Origin: Gracilaria domingensis
Taxonomy: Eukaryota > Rhodophyta > Florideophyceae > Gracilariales > Gracilariaceae
Assembly (NCBI GenBank): GCA_022539475.1
Contig: VCMS01000118.1
Location: 106,563-170,562, forward strand
Length of the DNA: 64,000 bases
Reading direction: 5' to 3'
The notes under the pieces were generated by a model, which did no database searches, had not been told where the DNA came from, and saw only the letters and a list, made by a program, of their open reading frames with translations. A program made the position numbers and the translations under genes. Below, one piece after another: positions 1-10,062 of this stretch. The number at the start of each line of letters is the position of its first letter. The stretch's first letter is position 1.

Positions 1-272
1 GCCATTTTCTAGTTCAAGGATACGGTTCAAACTGGGTTCATGGCCAGCAGGTTATGTCGTTCTTTCATCATCGGGGTGTTCGGAACGACCATGCTCAGAT
101 CCAAAAGTAGGGTTAGAAGACCATAAAGCCTTAACGATACACGAATTGCGACACACAGAATGCATACGTGTGCGTACACTAGTGGTTACCAGTGCGCAGG
201 ACACCAAATGAAATAAGGCCTCTGGTTATTCTCCTCCCCTCATCTACCTGGTGCCATGTTCGCTCTCAGCTC
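1..272. other. No gene seen at window start
   Basis: No feature can be supported here. A reading frame entering the next ORF is open from a GTG at 192, but the first ATG in that frame is at 273. Confidence 0.4.
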
Positions 273-1043
273 ATGAGCACCATCCGTACAAGCAACATTG
301 ACATATACTTCTTCTCTGTCCATAGTACTAGTATGGACATCACATTTGCTCAAATTGCTGCAAGCGGTGAACGTCTTGCACTTGTTTCCTACGCTTTCTC
401 GGAATCAGAAACCAGTGTTCAGTCGAGTGCCGATCAATCAGCAAGTGATGAAGTTGTATTGGTCCCAAACAAGATCATCCCGACTCATTTCAAAAGGTTT
501 TCCATCAATATAAAACGAGCTCCAGAGCTTGATTCTGTGACAAGGCTCACAAGACATAGTCTGGAAGATGTTCCGAGACTAGCAGAAGAAAGTAACGGTA
601 CTAGTGAGGATTCAAGTGGACAATTGTCGAAAAATTGCGCTGATGGGGGTGCGCTGTCAAAAGAAGTGCTAAGGAAACGTAAGTATAGAGCAATCAATAA
701 GAACCGCGAAAGGGAGAACAAGAAACGTCGCGACAGATATATGAAGAGGAAATTACCATTTACGTCAGATCTGGTGCAGAAGTTTGACCCACTACCTGAT
801 GCTAAGGTACGCGGCGGCTTTATACCTTATGAGCGAAATATTCGCCTCCCGATCCGAGTGGCTCGCAATGACTGCGATGGAGAGCTGAGGATTATTCAAG
901 TGCTCCGAAGGTACGAAATTGAAACATGGTACCACCAGTGGATACCAAATGTAAATAGTCAGCCAAGCTGTGCAGGACCATTGTACGCAATACAGAGCAT
1001 TATGGGCAAGAGATCGGTGATCCACATTCAGAATGAACAGTAA
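273..1043 (+). CDS. Hypothetical protein with a strongly basic segment
   Basis: A 256-residue frame from the first in-frame ATG at 273 to a stop at 1041-1043. I do not recognise the family. The middle (about residues 110-150) is acidic and Ser-rich. It is followed at about residues 152-185 by a dense Lys/Arg stretch containing RKRKYRAINKNRER and KKRRDRYMKRK, which looks like a bipartite nuclear-localisation or DNA-binding basic region. No heptad of leucines follows, so it is not a bZIP by sight. The C-terminal third has a mixed globular-looking composition. The open frame and the non-random basic cluster favour a real or recently real gene, but nothing shows expression. It lies alone upstream of degraded sequence. 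Confidence 0.4.
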   Translation: MSTIRTSNIDIYFFSVHSTSMDITFAQIAASGERLALVSYAFSESETSVQSSADQSASDEVVLVPNKIIPTHFKRFSINIKRAPELDSVTRLTRHSLEDVPRLAEESNGTSEDSSGQLSKNCADGGALSKEVLRKRKYRAINKNRERENKKRRDRYMKRKLPFTSDLVQKFDPLPDAKVRGGFIPYERNIRLPIRVARNDCDGELRIIQVLRRYEIETWYHQWIPNVNSQPSCAGPLYAIQSIMGKRSVIHIQNEQ

Positions 1044-1800
1044 GGAAATCGACGTAGAGCAATGAGAAGGATATTGACACAGCCAGCAGCGTGTGCGACT
1101 GACTTTGATTTACAATATTTTTCACGACAAACATGCTCGTGATTGAAATTGCCTCGGCCATAGTTGTTCTTATCATGAATAATATCTGGTGCAGACTTTG
1201 CTTGAATACGAAAACCCCCATTTTGACATTCAATGCGTTTCTTACAACCCACTCATGGGGTTGTGCATTATCTTTGGAACTGGTTCGGGTTTTACTCAGA
1301 ACAGCTTCATTGTAATATATACCGCTCTCATTGTATTGCTTGTTAAGCCAGTGGGAACTGTATTGGTCTCTAACATGGTTTTCGGGACCATAGAAACACC
1401 ATTGGCGCGATTGCTTCGTAAAAACTGGGTTTGTTTGCACCGACATTCTCGATCGATCCCCCAATTCATATGAGCTTCCAAACTGTATCCCAACTTGGCC
1501 TTCTTATTGGCCGTAGGAGTACTTATAGTTACCGTACTGCATACCAACTATGGATATTTTCGAGATCTGTCTCCGTTGTTTTCGCTGGTGGTCGCGCAAC
1601 TCCCGAGATCGAGGAAAGCTTTATTATCCTCTCCCTCTGGAGCGAAGAAGAGCAGCTCATTGTTTGCGGGTGCTCGACCAACAAGCATTTTCAGGCACAA
1701 AAGCTTGCTTCGGTCTTCTTCTAGAAGAGATTCGTGGAGCTCGTATGCAATTGCCGCTTCAGCATTTGGGCGCTCATAGTCTTTTAGCTTTACAAACACC

Positions 1801-2246
1801 ATGGATGGATTTGCCAAGATTGTGGAAGACCAGAACGAAGCGAATATTGCGTGGTCATTCAATCTTCACTCCTTCTCCCTATTACTCAGCAGCGTTCGTT
1901 GGCGCATCTGTCTCAACTGGGAGTGCGTGCAAGACAGAGCGGTGTGGTGTTTGTATGTGCGGAGGACCAGGACGCGTTTGAGGTGGTGTTAAATCGGAGA
2001 AATCTGCAGAAGAGCAGCACGTCCTCAAAGTGTGCGCTGATCGGCAAGGTGGCCAAGATTGCGGCTGATATTGAGGGAGAGTTTTTCGCGGCAAACGGAG
2101 TGGCTCTTCCTCACGGCATGTTTCAAGAAATGCGCAAACGACACGAGAAGGAGTATAATGGGCTTTTATTGGCGTATGAACGCACGTACGAAGGCAAGAT
2201 CGAACGGGATGAGGCTGCGGATGGCTTACGGCACTATAGAGAATAA
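1801..2246 (+). pseudogene. Degraded coding-like remnant, family unknown
   Basis: From the ATG at 1801 the first frame reads MDGFAKIVEDQNEANIAW. Coding character then continues in another frame (1851-2246) with helical, charged segments such as GKVAKIAADIEGEFF and EYNGLLLAYERTYEGK, ending at a TAA, after which a further charged stretch can still be read. This suggests one frameshift in an originally longer helical protein. I do not recognise a domain. A competing reading exists on the opposite strand (1296-1862, one in-frame TAG), which also looks protein-like, so strand and frame are uncertain. The stretch 1044-1800 otherwise shows nothing clear. Confidence 0.25.
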
Positions 2247-2375
2247 GAGCGTGAACAGTTCGAATTGAAAGGCAACAGGGCCACAGAGGCCTAAGTGGAG
2301 AAAAAAGTTTGAGCTCAGTAATGCTCCGTGATTTAATTAGAAGCTAGCTACGTATAGAAAGTATATTTTCAGCAC

Positions 2376-2410
2376 TATAAAGGCACCTGATCGCGGAGAT
2401 TCGCGATCAG
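2376..2410 (+). promoter_or_regulatory. TATA box followed by a 9-bp hairpin
   Basis: TATAAA lies at 2376-2381. Six bases on comes a perfect inverted repeat, arms CTGATCGCG (2387-2395) and CGCGATCAG (2402-2410) with a 6-base loop. The hairpin sits where a transcript from this TATA box would start. It precedes the ATG at 2541, which has a good context (ACCATGG). This could be the core promoter of the small ORF or the remains of an LTR promoter. No transcription evidence is available. Confidence 0.35.
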
Positions 2411-2540
2411 AGAGGACGCCAGAGGGACGAAGCCATCTGACGCTCAGTTTCATGGTGCCGTATCGTGATCTTTGGCCGTGATTTGGCACAGTTATAACTT
2501 TCGCGATATCAATTCGCGTCCATTGATGACAGAAAGCACC

Positions 2541-2859
2541 ATGGCAGAAGTTGGTAACACAGCAAAGGGCACCGTTCCGCAGAGTACAATTGTTGGACTT
2601 GAAGCTCTGATGAGGAGTGTAGACGAAGAGGGATACGTGCGCCGCGCTGGAGTTGGCTGCTGGCCGAGTTGCGAAAGATGGGGACAGTGATCGGGCACAC
2701 TTTCAGAGCTGGAAGAGATGGCGGTTGCTTTGCTCCTGAAGGTTGCTCTCGTCTTAGCGACGGTAGCTTTTATTAAGAAATGCCCAGACCGAGCCTTGGC
2801 AGCTAGTCTTCCTTATCAGACGCCTGAGGGATTCCACTCCGAAGAGCTAACCTCAATAA
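2541..2859 (+). pseudogene. Small ORF with one internal TGA and a predicted membrane segment, cut by the copia array
   Basis: From an ATG in ACCATGG context at 2541, one frame runs to the copia insertion. It is broken only by a TGA at 2688-2690. The part after the TGA has a hydrophobic run (MAVALLLKVALVLATVAF) followed by KK, like a single membrane segment. The retroelement is inserted at 2859/2860. Across the empty site (joined at 17719) the frame would reach a TAA within a few bases, so the insertion is almost at the end of the ORF. The TGA could be a decay mutation from CGA, or part of a short intron; I cannot decide. No family is recognised. Confidence 0.3.
2855..2859. repeat. Target-site duplication AATAA, left copy
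   Basis: AATAA directly precedes the TG of the first copia LTR and recurs at 17714-17718 directly after the CA of the third LTR. A 5-bp duplication is usual for Ty1/copia integration. Confidence 0.9.
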
Positions 2860-3323
2860 TGTAGAGAGTACACACGCTAAACATGTAAGTGTGTCAGAAG
2901 GTTACGAGAGATATACAGATCTGTTATTGAGCAGATCACTTAGTATTGCTATATGTTACGATAGAAGTTATTGTGAGAGCTCCTGCTGTAGTCTAGCTCA
3001 ATGTGGGGCGCTGGTTTAGGCAGGTTTACAGCGTCTGGAAGTACATAAGTTGTTGAGTAGAATAGTTGAGGAGGAAAAAGATGAGGACCATCCTATTCAA
3101 CGTAAACTACTATCACAAGTATCTCATTCTCCGTCAAGCAGCTTCATCAGGAGCCGTAATTGGCACGCAAGCAGCTCTAGTTAGAGCCGCCACTGCGTTT
3201 GGCTCGACAAGCCGTAGCACAGTCCTCTACAGGACCGGTCGCCGACTGTCTCGCCTTCTCTGTTGTCTATTGTTCGGACCACTTTTGGTCAGACTGTAGT
3301 CAACCTTCACAGTTTTGTGAACA
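2860..3323 (+). repeat. Copia LTR 1
   Basis: 464 bp, starting TGTAGAGAG and ending GTGAACA. By eye it is identical to LTR 2 over its length. An uninterrupted 72-codon frame from an ATG at 3081 occurs in all three LTRs but has no other sign of being a gene. Confidence 0.95.
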
Positions 3324-3378
3324 GTTATAACTGTTTCAGCTGTTTTGGTGCACCAGCAATTATAACGCACACCTAGAA

Positions 3379-6249
3379 ATGGCTACTTCGGACAACAGCA
3401 TCGCTGAGGAAGTAAGAGTATCCGATCCTGGACCTTCAAACGACGAGATGGAACGGATTGGTTCGTTTCCAATTGCTACGGACGAAACTCTCAATGAGAT
3501 TGGTGACCCTGACCCACCTCCTGATGGTGCCTCTCCAGAACTTGTCGCTCAGTACAAGAGCGATGTCGAGTCCTACGCCAGAGAAATGCTGGAAGCTTTC
3601 AAGGAAACCGATGTCAAGGACGAATGGCTATGGCTTGAGTTCACAGCTACGTTCCGAGCGCACACAATTGGAGTTCTCTCGAAGGCGACAACGTTGAAGT
3701 GGATAGAGTTTCTGATCGAGCGTGGTGTTTATGTCAAACGCCAGCAAGGATACCCCCGAAAGAAGGCCCTCGCCGAATGCCTCACTCAGTCGACATTTGT
3801 TGCAACTGAAGGTACACACCCTGTTTCAAGAGAAGGCCCAGCAGTTAACGATACTGCTCTCGAAGGAGTTCAACGAGCTCAGCAGGATATCAGTCGGCAC
3901 GCTGTGTCATCCAGACCACGCCACTCGTTACAGAATAAGAACAATCCTGTGCCGAATTACGAACCTCCTGCAAACAAACAGACTTATGGCGAGCACCAAC
4001 CAGAAGCACCTGTTTCACATCGTCAAGAATCATACAAGCCGGGCTCCAGAACCAGGGTTCACGATATTCTTCCGAACATTATTGCCCATTCATCCAAACA
4101 GGTGAAGAACAAGTCTGACGGTTCGAATATCAACGATGGGAACGAACGCTCACTGGGGCTCAATGGCATCATCAAAGCACATCAAGGGCGTAAGCGTTTC
4201 TGTGGCGGATTCGATGAGGATCTTCGACAGTTCCTCGAGTTCTATGACACGATGGCTCGCGTATGCAAACTAACGGACCTAGAAAAGGTTGAAGCTTTGC
4301 CAGTGATGCTCGACGAGGACGCATTGTCGCTGTACATCGAGAACTACCGTCCAGAAACCTCTTATGAAGAGATGCTACAACTGCTCATCGACAATTATGT
4401 CAGTGAGGAGCAGCGTAACAGAACTCTGATTCTATGGCAATCGCTCAGGTTGTCTCAGTTCATGAGAGAACATCCCGAGAAGAGCGAACTAGAAGTTTTC
4501 AGATCTTTTTGCCACAAGCTCTCTACTCTTCAGAAACAACTCGATCCGTCATACCGTACAGACAACTTTCTCAGGGACCAGCTGATCGTTGCGGTGGATA
4601 CAAATCGAATCACGCAATCACTCCGCGAACGGATCCCAACTACGTCGCAAGATGCACGCAGTAGAATTGCTACTTTCCTCTCTAGCGAACCGCAGTCGGC
4701 AGGAGCGTTTACAGTTTCCTCGAGAGCTCAAGGCTCCCGTAGAGAGGCACATTACAGCCTTGGAAACACATATGGTGGGGATGCAAGGAAGAACTTTAAA
4801 GGGTTCACGAAGAACAGAAGTCGAAAGATATCTTCCCGATCCTTCAGAGGCAAGAAAGGATGTTACGTTTGTGGCCAGGACCATCTTGCACGAACCCGCC
4901 ACAGTCCTTCCGAGGTCAAGGCTGCCATTGATCGTATGCGAAAGCACAGACCATCTGCGTATCTTACAGTAGAGGACATGGCACATGTGATGGACGACGT
5001 GCTGGAAAAAGATTCTGGTGAAGAGGAAGCCGACGACGTTAACTATGTGTACTCTTCGGATGAAGACTCTGAACACGAGGAAGATGGCATATGGTACATT
5101 GCAGAAGACGGAATGTCTCTGCATAAAGGGGACGAACAGCGCCTCGCAAATGCGTCTTTCATACACGGATCTTCGTACAATTATGACCTCCACTCAGCTC
5201 TATCTGCCATGAACGAAGAACTTTCACAAGGCGAGGTCGAGGAGTTCAAGGGCATTCTTCTAGATACATGTGCGAATCGCTCAAGTGTCATGTCTTACTC
5301 TCAAAACAAAGCTTATTGCGATGCATTTTACGTACCTTGCCGTTTGGAACAGGATAACACGAGAAGTCTGACAGGAATTGGGGGCACAAAGAGAGCCATA
5401 GGTACCGCGACGATTCCTATTCCGTTCAAGGACTTAGGGCTGGTAATCGATGTCCAATTTCAGATTCTCGCCGGGAACGTACCAAGCCTTCTCAGCATAA
5501 AGGATATGGTTGAAAACGGGCTGGAAATCAGTATTCAGAAGCGCCAAGTGTTGTACAAACACCTTACACAGCCTCTCACATTTAAGAACTATTTTCTTGT
5601 CCACAAATGGGACCCCGAAGATATTGATTACTGTCTTTACACTGAAGCTGAGTTGCGAAAGCTCCATCGCGTGTTCGGACATCCAACTGTTCATACATTT
5701 CTGAATTTCTTGAAGCGAGCCAGGCCAGATGAGATGAACAAGGACGTTCGCGATGCTGTCGATGAACTTACGAAAGCTTGCAATACCTGTGCAACTCACG
5801 CCTCCAGCCCCCGCAGGTTTAAGTTAACTATCGGTACAGACGACCTGAAATTCAATCACATTGTCGCAATTGATATAATGTATATCAACAACAAGCCTCT
5901 CCTACACGCTGTCGACGAGGCAACGCACTACAGCGCTGCATTATTTCTGAACCATGTGCGGTCCTCCGATGTTTGGAAGGCTTTTCTGCGATGTTGGTCG
6001 CGTTTGTATCTCGGTCCCCCAGATTTTCTTCGAGTCGATCAAGGCAGTAACTTTGTCTCGAAAGAGTTTCTCGATACCGCAGAAACCGATGGAATATCCG
6101 TCCTACAGGCCCCAGTGGAGTCCCCTTCGACAATGTCGCATGTCGAAAGATATCATGGGCCTTTACGGAACGCATATCTCAAGATCAGGGAGAACAGTCA
6201 AGGACCAAGACAGATGCAGATTGTCTACAAATGGCCATCAAATCTGTGA
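3379..6249 (+). CDS. gag-pol: Copia gag-protease-integrase polyprotein, copy 1
   Basis: 956 codons from the ATG 55 bases after the LTR. The N-terminal ~480 residues are gag-like. A noncanonical zinc-knuckle-like motif CYVCGQDHLARTRH (C-x2-C-x3-H-x5-H, residues 495-508) replaces the usual CCHC. The likely protease aspartate is D629 in LLDTCANRS, where DTC stands for the usual D-S/T-G. The integrase has an HHCC finger (H763, H768, C801, C804) and a catalytic triad D832, D887, E923 with the D-35-E spacing of integrases. The frame is lost at about 6195-6215 through a missing base, then ends at TGA 6247-6249. Copy 2 has a different indel at the same spot, so the break is probably recent or a sequencing error. 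Confidence 0.92.
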   Translation: MATSDNSIAEEVRVSDPGPSNDEMERIGSFPIATDETLNEIGDPDPPPDGASPELVAQYKSDVESYAREMLEAFKETDVKDEWLWLEFTATFRAHTIGVLSKATTLKWIEFLIERGVYVKRQQGYPRKKALAECLTQSTFVATEGTHPVSREGPAVNDTALEGVQRAQQDISRHAVSSRPRHSLQNKNNPVPNYEPPANKQTYGEHQPEAPVSHRQESYKPGSRTRVHDILPNIIAHSSKQVKNKSDGSNINDGNERSLGLNGIIKAHQGRKRFCGGFDEDLRQFLEFYDTMARVCKLTDLEKVEALPVMLDEDALSLYIENYRPETSYEEMLQLLIDNYVSEEQRNRTLILWQSLRLSQFMREHPEKSELEVFRSFCHKLSTLQKQLDPSYRTDNFLRDQLIVAVDTNRITQSLRERIPTTSQDARSRIATFLSSEPQSAGAFTVSSRAQGSRREAHYSLGNTYGGDARKNFKGFTKNRSRKISSRSFRGKKGCYVCGQDHLARTRHSPSEVKAAIDRMRKHRPSAYLTVEDMAHVMDDVLEKDSGEEEADDVNYVYSSDEDSEHEEDGIWYIAEDGMSLHKGDEQRLANASFIHGSSYNYDLHSALSAMNEELSQGEVEEFKGILLDTCANRSSVMSYSQNKAYCDAFYVPCRLEQDNTRSLTGIGGTKRAIGTATIPIPFKDLGLVIDVQFQILAGNVPSLLSIKDMVENGLEISIQKRQVLYKHLTQPLTFKNYFLVHKWDPEDIDYCLYTEAELRKLHRVFGHPTVHTFLNFLKRARPDEMNKDVRDAVDELTKACNTCATHASSPRRFKLTIGTDDLKFNHIVAIDIMYINNKPLLHAVDEATHYSAALFLNHVRSSDVWKAFLRCWSRLYLGPPDFLRVDQGSNFVSKEFLDTAETDGISVLQAPVESPSTMSHVERYHGPLRNAYLKIRENSQGPRQMQIVYKWPSNL

Positions 6250-6784
6250 ATGACACCGTAGGACCCGAAGGCCTCTGCCCTACACTCCTGTTGTTTGGTT
6301 CTCTACCTCGCCCAGCTTGTAGGATTCCAGCCGAGACACAGTTGCAGAGATCAGCAGCAATCGAAGCTGCCAAGAAGGAAGTGCAGAAAGAGCAAGCTAA
6401 ACGAAGACTCTCCTTTGGTTTGAAGCACAGCGGTGGCCCGAAAGGGAAGGAGCACAGCGAGAGGCTAGTCAAATTGCCTGCAGGCTCCCCTGTTTATGTG
6501 TATCGTGACACATCAAAACTCTGGGAGGGTCCATTTTCCCTCATCCAAGTGGAAGGAGAAACGGTAGTGGTTCAGCTGCCTCACGGAAGACGTATTTTTC
6601 GGTCGCATGTGGTCAAACCTGTAACTGATTCTGATTTAAAACTACACAATGCAGTCAAATTCAACCAGAAAAAGTCTGGAGTGAGAGGTGACGTTCCAAC
6701 CTCAACTTGGAAAACGAAGGAGAACGTTAACTCTAAACGATCAAACCCGCTGAATGAAAAAGCACTTTCCGATGTTGTGGTAAC
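6231..6784 (+). CDS. gag-pol: Integrase C-terminal part, copy 1 (shifted frame)
   Basis: This continues the integrase in the next frame. It includes a stretch typical of copia integrase C-termini: VYVYRDTSKLWEGPFSLIQV, then a basic, low-complexity linker. Coding from the element ends at 6784, where the nested array begins. The frame reads seven more codons into the nested repeat and stops at 6801-6803. The start is given for the open frame; it is not a true initiation site, because this is a downstream part of the polyprotein. Confidence 0.85.
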
Positions 6785-6932
6785 TGTGAGAGCGAATGAG
6801 TAGTGAGGCGTTGGAGAACAAGACTGTGTGTCTGGTTCTCCTCAGCACTGCTTTAATAGTGAAAGAAGCAGATGCTTAAACGGGTGCTAATTTATGTAAA
6901 TGGGTGCCACCTAATGTACAGTACTACTGACA
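6785..6932. repeat. TRIM-like 148-bp terminal repeat 1
   Basis: TGT...ACA ends. Inside is an imperfect hairpin, arms GGAGAAC and GTTCTCC about 15 bases apart. Directly followed by CCCCCCC. Confidence 0.85.
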
Positions 6933-7557
6933 CCCCCCCTCGATCGGTACGGGTTTAAAGTCGTAGGACTATGAATCAGTAGGCGGTCGAAATCTACAAT
7001 AGGTGTGCCCCAGATTTGAACTTTTCTATTCAGTGTTAAGAAATAGGTTAAGAATTACAATCATTGAAGTAATCCAGCAAAATAAATATAGTGGTTACAG
7101 TGATATTTCTGTTCAACCATAAAAAATATATTTGTTGTGCTTTGTTCACCACACCCAGTTCCTTATGGCCTGGTGTAAATGTTTAGTGCGTGGCTCAACA
7201 CAATCATCCTTGGTTCGCATTGAAAGCGATTCCAATAAGTACCGACATTAAAGGCGGTTGAAAAACTTGAATGGTGTCCAAGTAATTTGTCGCGGTAGTT
7301 ATCCATTCAATTCAAGAAACCAAATCTCTTACTATCTTCTTCAGCCTCCGGCATCATTTCTATATTAATTTGTCAGGAACCGACTGCCATCTTAAGTAGT
7401 GCTGCTTCTTTTGATATAGTTCAGCACAAGAAAAGAAAAAAAGATGTGCTCAAATTGCGGTTACGGATGTAAAATGTGCGAAAAAGAAAGATTCGGCATG
7501 AGAATGCAATAAAAGCATCGTAAATGCGAGGGCAGCGTGCCCGTAGGTCCATTAACC

Positions 7558-7705
7558 TGTGAGAGCGAATGAGTAGTGAGGCGTTGGAGAACAAAACTGT
7601 GTGTCTGGTTCTCCTCAGCACTGCTTTAATAGTGAAAGAAGCAGTTGCTTAAACGGGTGCTAATCTATGTAAATGAGTGCCACCTAATGTGCAGTACTAC
7701 TGACA
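7558..7705. repeat. TRIM-like 148-bp terminal repeat 2
   Basis: Same ends as repeat 1, with a few substitutions. It is the shared middle repeat of the nested array. Confidence 0.85.
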
Positions 7706-8330
7706 CCCCCCCTCGTCCGGTACGGGTTTAAAGTCGTAGGACTGTGAAGCGGTTGGCGGTCGAAATCTACAATAGGTGTGCCCCGGATTTGAACTTTTCT
7801 GTTAAGTGTTAAGAAATTGGCCAAGAATTACAATCATTGAAGTAATCCAGCAAAATAAATATAGTGGTTACAGTGATATTTCTGTTCCACCATAAAGAAT
7901 ATATTTGTTGTGCTTTGTTCACCACACCCAGTTCCTTATGGCCTGGTGTGAATATTTGGTGCGTCGCTCAACACAATCTTCTTTGGTTCGCATTGAAAGC
8001 GATTCCAATAAGTACCGACATTAAAGGCGGTTGAAAAACTTGAATGGTGTCCACGTAATTTGTCGCGGTAGTTATCCATTCAATTAAAGAAACCAAATCT
8101 TTTACTATCTTCTTCAGCCTCCGGCATCATTTCTATATTAATTTGTCAGGAACCGACTGCCATCTTAAGTAGTGCTGCTCCTTTTGATATAGTTCAGCAC
8201 AAGAAAAGAAAAAAAGATGTGCTCAAATTGCGGTTACGGATGTAAAATGTGCGAAAAAGAAAGATTCGGCATGAGAATGCAATAAAAGCATCGTAAATGC
8301 GAGGGCAGCGTGCCCGTAGGTCCATTAACC

Positions 8331-8478
8331 TGTGAGAGCGAATGAGTAGTGAGGCGTTGGAGAACAAGACTGTGTGTCTGGTTCTCCTCAGCACTGCTTT
8401 AATAGTGAAAGAAGCAGATGCTTAAACGGGTGCTAATCTATGTAAATGGGTGTAACCTAATGTACAGTACTACTGACA
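8331..8478. repeat. TRIM-like 148-bp terminal repeat 3
   Basis: Closes the nested array; followed by the second GTAAC and then by copia coding sequence. Confidence 0.85.
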
Positions 8479-8487
8479 GTAACTGCC

Positions 8488-10062
8488 ATGTTTGGGAGCC
8501 CCACGACTCTCCAAGATATCACGGACAACCCCTCGAGCCATGCATTTGTCGAGTCAAGGAAAAAGGAACTCTCTCAATTGGAAAAACGCAACACGTTCAA
8601 GGTCGTGGATTTGGACTCAGTGCCTTCCAACGTGCGGATATTCGGAAGCCGATGGGTCGATCTGGTGAAGACCGTGAATGGAAACACTTTCGAGAGATCG
8701 AGATTGGTTGCGCAAAACTTTCGGGATGAGGGCGCATTACATATCGCCACCAAGTCTCCTACAGTGTCACGCCTTGGCCAACGAGTGACTCTCTCCGTAG
8801 CGGCACTGTTTCCCAATTACAGTGCATATGTGAGGGACATTTCCCAAGCATACGTCCAATCTGCTTCCCCAATCAAGCGAGATATTTACCTCAGGCCACC
8901 TCAGGAAATGGGACTCGCAGAGAACAAGGTGCTACAAGTACTCAAACCACTCTATGGTATACCAGAGAGCGGGCTTTACTGGTTTGTAACATACCATGCT
9001 CATCATAAGGACAATCTGGGAATGTTACCCATGAAGCCAGACGTTTGTTTGCTCTACAGGAGAGGACAGGCAGAACTGGAGGGAGTCGTTGCTCTGCAAG
9101 TAGATGATTCACTGGGAGTAGGAAATGAAGACTTTTTGGAAGATGAAGAACGAGAGTGTCAACGTTTCCAGACCGTACAGAGCAAGCCGAGGAAGGTATT
9201 GGAGACTGGTACTAGTGTGGACTTCAATGGCACTGTTATTTCCAAACTCGCGGATAATGTGCTTGAAGCGACGCAGAGGAAGAAGCTTCAGTCTGTAGCG
9301 AAGGTTTCGGATGCCAAGCAATTTGGCAGTATCAGAGCTCAGATACAATACATAGGATGCTGCACGAGGCCGGATCTTTGCGCTTCAGTTCAGCTGCTTG
9401 CCAGTTCCTGTAATAGTCCAAGTCCAAAGGACTACAAAGAGTTGAACAAAGTTGTACACCGCTGTGCAAGCACTGTCAATGTTGGCTTGAAGTTCGTACC
9501 GCTGGACATCAGTTCTGTTCGTCTGGCGTTGTTCACAGACGCTTCATTTGCCAACGCAGATGAGATGAAGTCGCAAATTGGGTTTGTGTTGGTTCTTGTG
9601 GACGGTACGAACAGAGCAAACATATTGCACTACGGAAGTTCTCGATGCAAAAGAGTTACACGATCTGTCATGGCAGCGGAGATTCATGGTCTACTGTACG
9701 GTTTTGACAATGCGTTTGTCGCGAAGAGCATGTTGGAGGAAGTCTTGGGACGAGAAGTAGCGATTGATGCATATGTTGACTCCCGAACTGTATTTAACGT
9801 CATTGCCAAGAGCAGTGCCACACTGGAAAAGCGATTGCAAATCGACGTCGCATCGATGCGTGAATGTCATTCGAGGGGTGAACTACGTTTTCTTGCGTGG
9901 ATACCGGGCTCTGAAAACTATGCCGACGGTTTAACGAAGTCTTTAGTTTCAGATTCACACCCACTTTGGCACCTTCTGGTAACAAATGAACTGAAAATCA
10001 ATCCAAGAGGTTGGGTACAAACAGCTTCGAACTCTTTTCGAAAGAGAAAACTTGGAGTGTAG
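8488..10062 (+). CDS. gag-pol: Copia reverse transcriptase-RNase H, copy 1
   Basis: 524 codons. The listed ATG is only the first methionine after the nested array; the frame is the continuation of pol. Reverse transcriptase motifs in order are VRDISQAYVQS, KPLYGIPESG and LQVDDSLGVGN, the last being the catalytic VDD (9100-9108). RNase H follows with TDASFAN, the glutamate in MAAEIHGLLYG, the aspartate in YVDSRTVF and YADGLTKSL. All catalytic positions look intact. The stop codon TAG (10060-10062) is supplied by the first bases of LTR 2. Separated from gag-integrase by the nested array, this half could not be made as part of the polyprotein without removal of that array. Confidence 0.93.
   Translation: MFGSPTTLQDITDNPSSHAFVESRKKELSQLEKRNTFKVVDLDSVPSNVRIFGSRWVDLVKTVNGNTFERSRLVAQNFRDEGALHIATKSPTVSRLGQRVTLSVAALFPNYSAYVRDISQAYVQSASPIKRDIYLRPPQEMGLAENKVLQVLKPLYGIPESGLYWFVTYHAHHKDNLGMLPMKPDVCLLYRRGQAELEGVVALQVDDSLGVGNEDFLEDEERECQRFQTVQSKPRKVLETGTSVDFNGTVISKLADNVLEATQRKKLQSVAKVSDAKQFGSIRAQIQYIGCCTRPDLCASVQLLASSCNSPSPKDYKELNKVVHRCASTVNVGLKFVPLDISSVRLALFTDASFANADEMKSQIGFVLVLVDGTNRANILHYGSSRCKRVTRSVMAAEIHGLLYGFDNAFVAKSMLEEVLGREVAIDAYVDSRTVFNVIAKSSATLEKRLQIDVASMRECHSRGELRFLAWIPGSENYADGLTKSLVSDSHPLWHLLVTNELKINPRGWVQTASNSFRKRKLGV

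Larger units (their letters stand above)
6785..8478. mobile_element. Nested TRIM-like tandem array inside copia pol, copy 1
   Basis: Three 148-bp direct repeats (6785-6932, 7558-7705, 8331-8478), each beginning TGTGAGAGCG and ending TACTGACA, are separated by two 625-bp spacers (6933-7557, 7706-8330). The array is flanked by GTAAC on both sides (6780-6784 and 8479-8483). TG...CA ends, a 5-bp duplication, short LTR-like repeats and no coding capacity fit a terminal-repeat retrotransposon in miniature (TRIM) in a shared-LTR tandem form. No tRNA primer-binding site (a run of C follows each repeat) and no polypurine tract is obvious. The reading frames either side match exactly if the array and one GTAAC are ignored, so it is an insertion rather than an element spacer. 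Confidence 0.85.

Noticed and set aside
1296-1862. Minus-strand protein gene with one TAG
   Set aside because: It looks protein-like, but the + strand offers an equally good reading of the overlapping end (1801-2246). Neither has a recognised domain, so it was not called separately.
3081-3299. 72-codon ORF inside each copia LTR as a gene
   Set aside because: Identical in three LTRs only because the LTRs are identical. No domain, and it lies in the leader of the element.
7421-7621. 66-codon minus-strand ORF repeated in the nested array
   Set aside because: Crosses the border between spacer and 148-bp repeat and has no domain; a chance frame copied with the repeat.
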